Shown in pieces: positions 6,825 to 10,000 of a DNA stretch of 10,000 nt. The stretch lies in NCBI GenBank assembly GCA_018398815.1, contig CM031614.1, positions 45,712,881-45,722,880 of the forward strand, read 5' to 3'. Within the stretch, counting starts at the first letter, position 1; every line of letters starts with the position of its first letter. The notes under the pieces are model-generated. The model ran no database searches, was not told the DNA's origin, and saw only the letters and a list, made by a program, of their open reading frames with translations. This DNA is from Conus ventricosus. Taxonomy: Eukaryota > Mollusca > Gastropoda > Neogastropoda > Conidae. A program made the translations under genes and the position numbers.

Positions 6825-7068
6825 TTGCGGTGCAGGCGTGAGTGAGCTCTTCCTCCGGAGAGCGCCATCACGTCCATCCAACGACATCTTCCGTAAATTT
6901 GCCGACACTGGTGACCCAACAAAATCAAACCAAGGCCATAGACGTGGAAAAGCAATCAAAGCTGAGGTCACCATGACAGCAGGGTTTGGAGGGCCGCAGA
7001 ATTTGGTGATCGAAGAGAATGAGGAGGATGAAAATGACGCTACGGATTTCTCTTCTCGTCTGAGCTGA
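6825..7068 (+). CDS. Coding-like open segment, acidic C-terminus, unidentified (possible exon or remnant)
   Basis: The plus-strand frame is open from a stop at 6814-6816 to TGA at 7066-7068. There is no in-frame ATG before residue-level position 6973, so it would have to be an exon. Possible acceptors end at 6824 (ATTGCTCAG) and 6860 (CTCTTCCTCCGGAG). The peptide includes SNDIFRKFADTGDPTKSN, then MTAGFGGPQNLVIEENEEDE, and ends DFSSRLS. By my count about two thirds of codons start with a purine and over a third with G, as in real coding DNA. It lies 130 bp after the stop at 6694 in another frame, so it could be an alternative terminal exon, a separate gene's exon, 3' UTR of the first exon, or a decayed mobile-element gene. 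The minus strand is also open here (6792-7088). Family unknown. Confidence 0.3.
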
Positions 7069-7114
7069 CTCGACTCTGAGCTTGACAATGCTGTATCCTA
7101 CGCTTATTTTCATA

Positions 7115-7383
7115 ATTTATCGCGGCGTCAACCGGGCCCGAGAGATACAAACATCTGCAGTGTTGGTCAGGAAATTTGGGCAATACTCACAGAGACACAT
7201 CCATTAAGTGGATGAAACTCGACTGTCTGGTTCCAATTTTCCCAGCTGAATCCATAGCAAACTCAACCTTGGGTAAGAGCCGGTCAGGGCAGAAAATCCC
7301 ACAAATAAATGGCTTTCGTGAGAATCGAATCCACGACCTCCCAGGCTTGAGTCCGCGACGCTAACCATTTCGCCAGGGTGGCT
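7115..7383 (-). mobile_element. tRNA-derived SINE, minus strand
   Basis: On the minus strand, the tRNA-like head starts near 7383 with an A-box region TGGCGAAATGGTTAGCG (7375-7359) and a B-box-like GGATTCGATTC (7332-7322). The body, continuing to about 7115, is not tRNA. The 3' boundary is uncertain and no target duplication could be found. The plus strand of its body includes AATAAA at 7304-7309, which could act as a polyadenylation signal for the candidate exons upstream. Confidence 0.6.
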
Positions 7384-7387
7384 GATA

Positions 7388-7413
7388 GTTCCTTTGTTTG
7401 TTTGTTTGTTTTT
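7388..7413 (+). repeat. Short (TTTG)n repeat
   Basis: About four TTTG units followed by T6, next to the 5' end of the minus-strand SINE. Confidence 0.85.
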
Positions 7414-8800
7414 TCATGAGTGATTTGAAATAACAAAATGTTATAGACCTGAATGCTTAAAGAACATCAAAGCTGGACATGAAACTCAACTTATTCTCTG
7501 TACACATAGAGAGATTATCTCGAACGCTTTGTTTCAATCGCATGGCACTTTTGGCCACACAACAAAGTGTGAAAAGAGTTGGGAAAAGATAGAACAGACC
7601 AGAACAGAAAACAAAAGCCAGTTCTGTGGATTGCGGAAGGACTGGATCATGGTTTGGGCTTTACGTTGCAAGTTCCTATTATTTCCTATCTTCTCATTTG
7701 TTCTTCAGGATCAGCAAAATTCTAGCGTATGTACTTTAGGGGAAGGGGAAGCGGAAGAGATATTCTGGCTGAAAAAAAGAATCAAAGAAAATACGCATTT
7801 GTAACTTTCCAGAATCTTTTTTTTATTTCACACACACGTATGTGTACTGATTGTGAAGTCTCTTTGACTTTGCAAGCTGATATTTTTTCCTACCGATTTG
7901 TAATCATCTAAATAGAGCTATTGTCATATCACGTCTGTCACTCCGTCAATTTTTAAACAAAAAAGAAAACTTTACTTCCCGTCAACAGAAGTGTGAGGTG
8001 GAAACTGGATAGGGTGACTCGTTATCTTTCCCTTGTTTTTTCTAGAAACACATGTGAATGGATAATGATCTTATTTCGATTTTGTCGGCCAGATTTAACC
8101 ATTTCTTACTTGAACATAGTTCTTTGACGCAAACGCCGCGCGGTAGTATTTGTCCAAAGCAATTGCGTTGTTTGAAATGAAATCTTCTTTTCACAGCCGA
8201 GCACAATTTTTACCCCACACAGGAAGCTGAACATGAGAACATGTTTAGAAGTCCATAAAGAATTGAATTACCTCCCGTAGTGCACTGGAACGACTTGCAC
8301 TCACGACAGCACTTTTCCTTGGATTCCCAACTTTGTGATTAGGTGAGGGTTGTAAAAAACATCTCTGCTGGGACACGAAGGAAATTGATATTGAAAGGTC
8401 AAAAAGGGAGTGTGAAGACTGCCTTTTGAATGTCGTTAGTGATGAGTTTCAGTTGATGTTAATGCGGAAACAGTATATACATAATTAATATTGCAATTGG
8501 AGATGTTCTCATCATTTCCGTGAAATGATGTCAGGGATGTACAAACAAGGTGGAGACTTGCAAAACATCCATCGAGGAATGAATAGGAAAAAAAAAAGAA
8601 TCGTCCCATTTGCTTGGCATTCATGCTAAGTAAAATTACTGTTGATCGAATGTCTGCGTGCATTGAACACAATTGAAGACAAGCTTTTTTCGTTGCTATC
8701 CTATTTGTTTAATTGTCTACCTGAATACTCTTAGAAGAATCAAAGGATTCAGTTTAAGGAAAGTCCATACAAAAAGCAAAAAACTTCATCACCATTGTGT
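7414..8800. other. Unassigned AT-rich stretch, no gene recognised
   Basis: Nothing here has convincing coding composition. An acceptor-like TTTGTTCTTCAG ends at about 7709, inside an open frame (7529-7804) whose peptide looks ordinary but has no other support. T8 lies near 7818-7825 and A9-A10 near 8588-8597. Minor homology may exist to 839-852 (a 14-bp inverted match at 7508-7521). Confidence 0.5.
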
Positions 8801-9137
<337 letters not shown>

Positions 9138-9138
<1 letters not shown>

Positions 9139-10000
9139 ATTTTAACGGTTTGTACCAAAGCAGAAAAAAAAGTTTCAGATGATACGAAATATTGAATTTA
9201 TGAAATGTATCCGTCTCTTATTCCTTACATCACTGTACTTTGTGACGTCCCACGGAAGGACATGAATTCTGTGTATTGCAGAGTAAGAAAACTTGCTTGG
9301 GCAATCCTTTTTTTGTGAATATTTTTCTTTTCGCTTGTTCTCTATGCTTCAGGTCTAGATTAGGGCTAGGTGAACCGGTTCCACAGGCAGTCAGTCAGAC
9401 TCACGCTCGATCGCGCAACATTGATACAACAACCAGACGAATAAACAGAAGAGAGTTTCCCCTTTCAATAGCTACTGATGTTTGTTCACTATTTACACAA
9501 ACTACCTTTGGCCATAAGTTCACATAATCATTATCATGCACGTGTGTTTTCTATACAAAATCATTGACCAGACTCCCACAACAAACAGTGCCAGAAAAAA
9601 AATCTCTTTCGCAAACAAACACCCAGGTTCTCCACAGACATCTAAAACAATCGTCTCTCTTCAGTCTGGCCTCTTTTCGTCCTAATTTTCTTCACGGCAT
9701 TTTATCTGAAGGTTTGCTATATGTTTACCATATACCGTTCGTGGTCTCAACATTTAACAATAACACTTCCTGACCTGTTTAAAATAAAAGAAGATAATAT
9801 CAAAAACATCACCATGAGACATGCGCCCTCATAATGCCTCCACATTTCACGCCAGTGACTAGATAGTTCTCCAAGACATTATTGACCATTCTCCAGGTGG
9901 TGAGCTGATAAATTCCCTTGCGTTATTCGTTCACTTCATTCAAGGTATGCCAGCTGCTCAGTTTCCGTGACGAAGTGGACCTGAGGCACAAGAGGGTAAA
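9138..10000. other. Unassigned stretch with weak exon-like signals
   Basis: An acceptor-like TCTATGCTTCAG ends at 9352 and the frame after it is open to TAA at 9525-9527 (about 58 residues, including GEPVPQAVSQTHARS). AATAAA occurs at 9782-9787, about 255 bp later. GTGAACCGGTTCCAC (9369-9383) is almost palindromic. A donor-like CAAG|GTATGC lies near 9944, but stops precede it. These are too weak to call a gene. Confidence 0.35.

Overview
This window looks like non-coding-dominated nuclear DNA of an animal, most likely a mollusc and probably a gastropod. The case rests on three things. There are several tRNA-derived short interspersed elements (SINEs), one of which ends in a (GAA)n tail after an ACGCAGAAGAAGAA motif that I associate from memory with gastropod repeats. 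The microsatellite load is extreme. Splice acceptor and AATAAA-like signals sit next to short open segments, and there is no bacterial-style gene packing. No complete gene is visible, and no gene could be named.

Layout. 1-125: the tRNA-like head of a minus-strand SINE cut by the window edge. 137-740: a fold-back element with inverted arms of about 195 bp, a 27-bp tandem array in the middle and a near-perfect palindrome at its centre, flanked by a 14-bp direct repeat (123-136 and 741-754). 1167-1581: a plus-strand tRNA-derived SINE with an 8-bp target duplication. 2341-2479: a short retroelement 3' tail ending in (ATT)n, flanked by a 9-bp duplication. 2668-2887: a possible terminal exon followed by AATAAA. 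3303-4731: a dense microsatellite field of (CT)n, (CTGT)n, (TG)n, (TAG)n, (CAT)n, a G-quadruplex-like G-rich patch, an 18-base C run and (CA)n. 5352-6306: a degenerate pentanucleotide array split by a 563-bp insertion with a 16-bp duplication. 6342-6557: a tandemly duplicated block containing two (CT)29 tracts. 6582-6694: the best coding candidate, a short proline-rich terminal exon directly behind that pyrimidine tract. 6825-7068: a second open segment with coding-like composition. 7115-7383: a minus-strand tRNA-derived SINE. 7414-8800: nothing recognised. 8801-9137: a 337-bp (CA)n/(CACG)n tract. 9138-10000: unique-looking DNA with one weak exon candidate.

No set of genes working together can be described. 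What the window does show is a layered history of mobile-element insertion, in which four insertions can be given putative target-site duplications and therefore predicted empty sites. It also shows microsatellite growth, in one case right against a probable splice acceptor. I see no defence system, operon, CRISPR array or other multi-gene system here.
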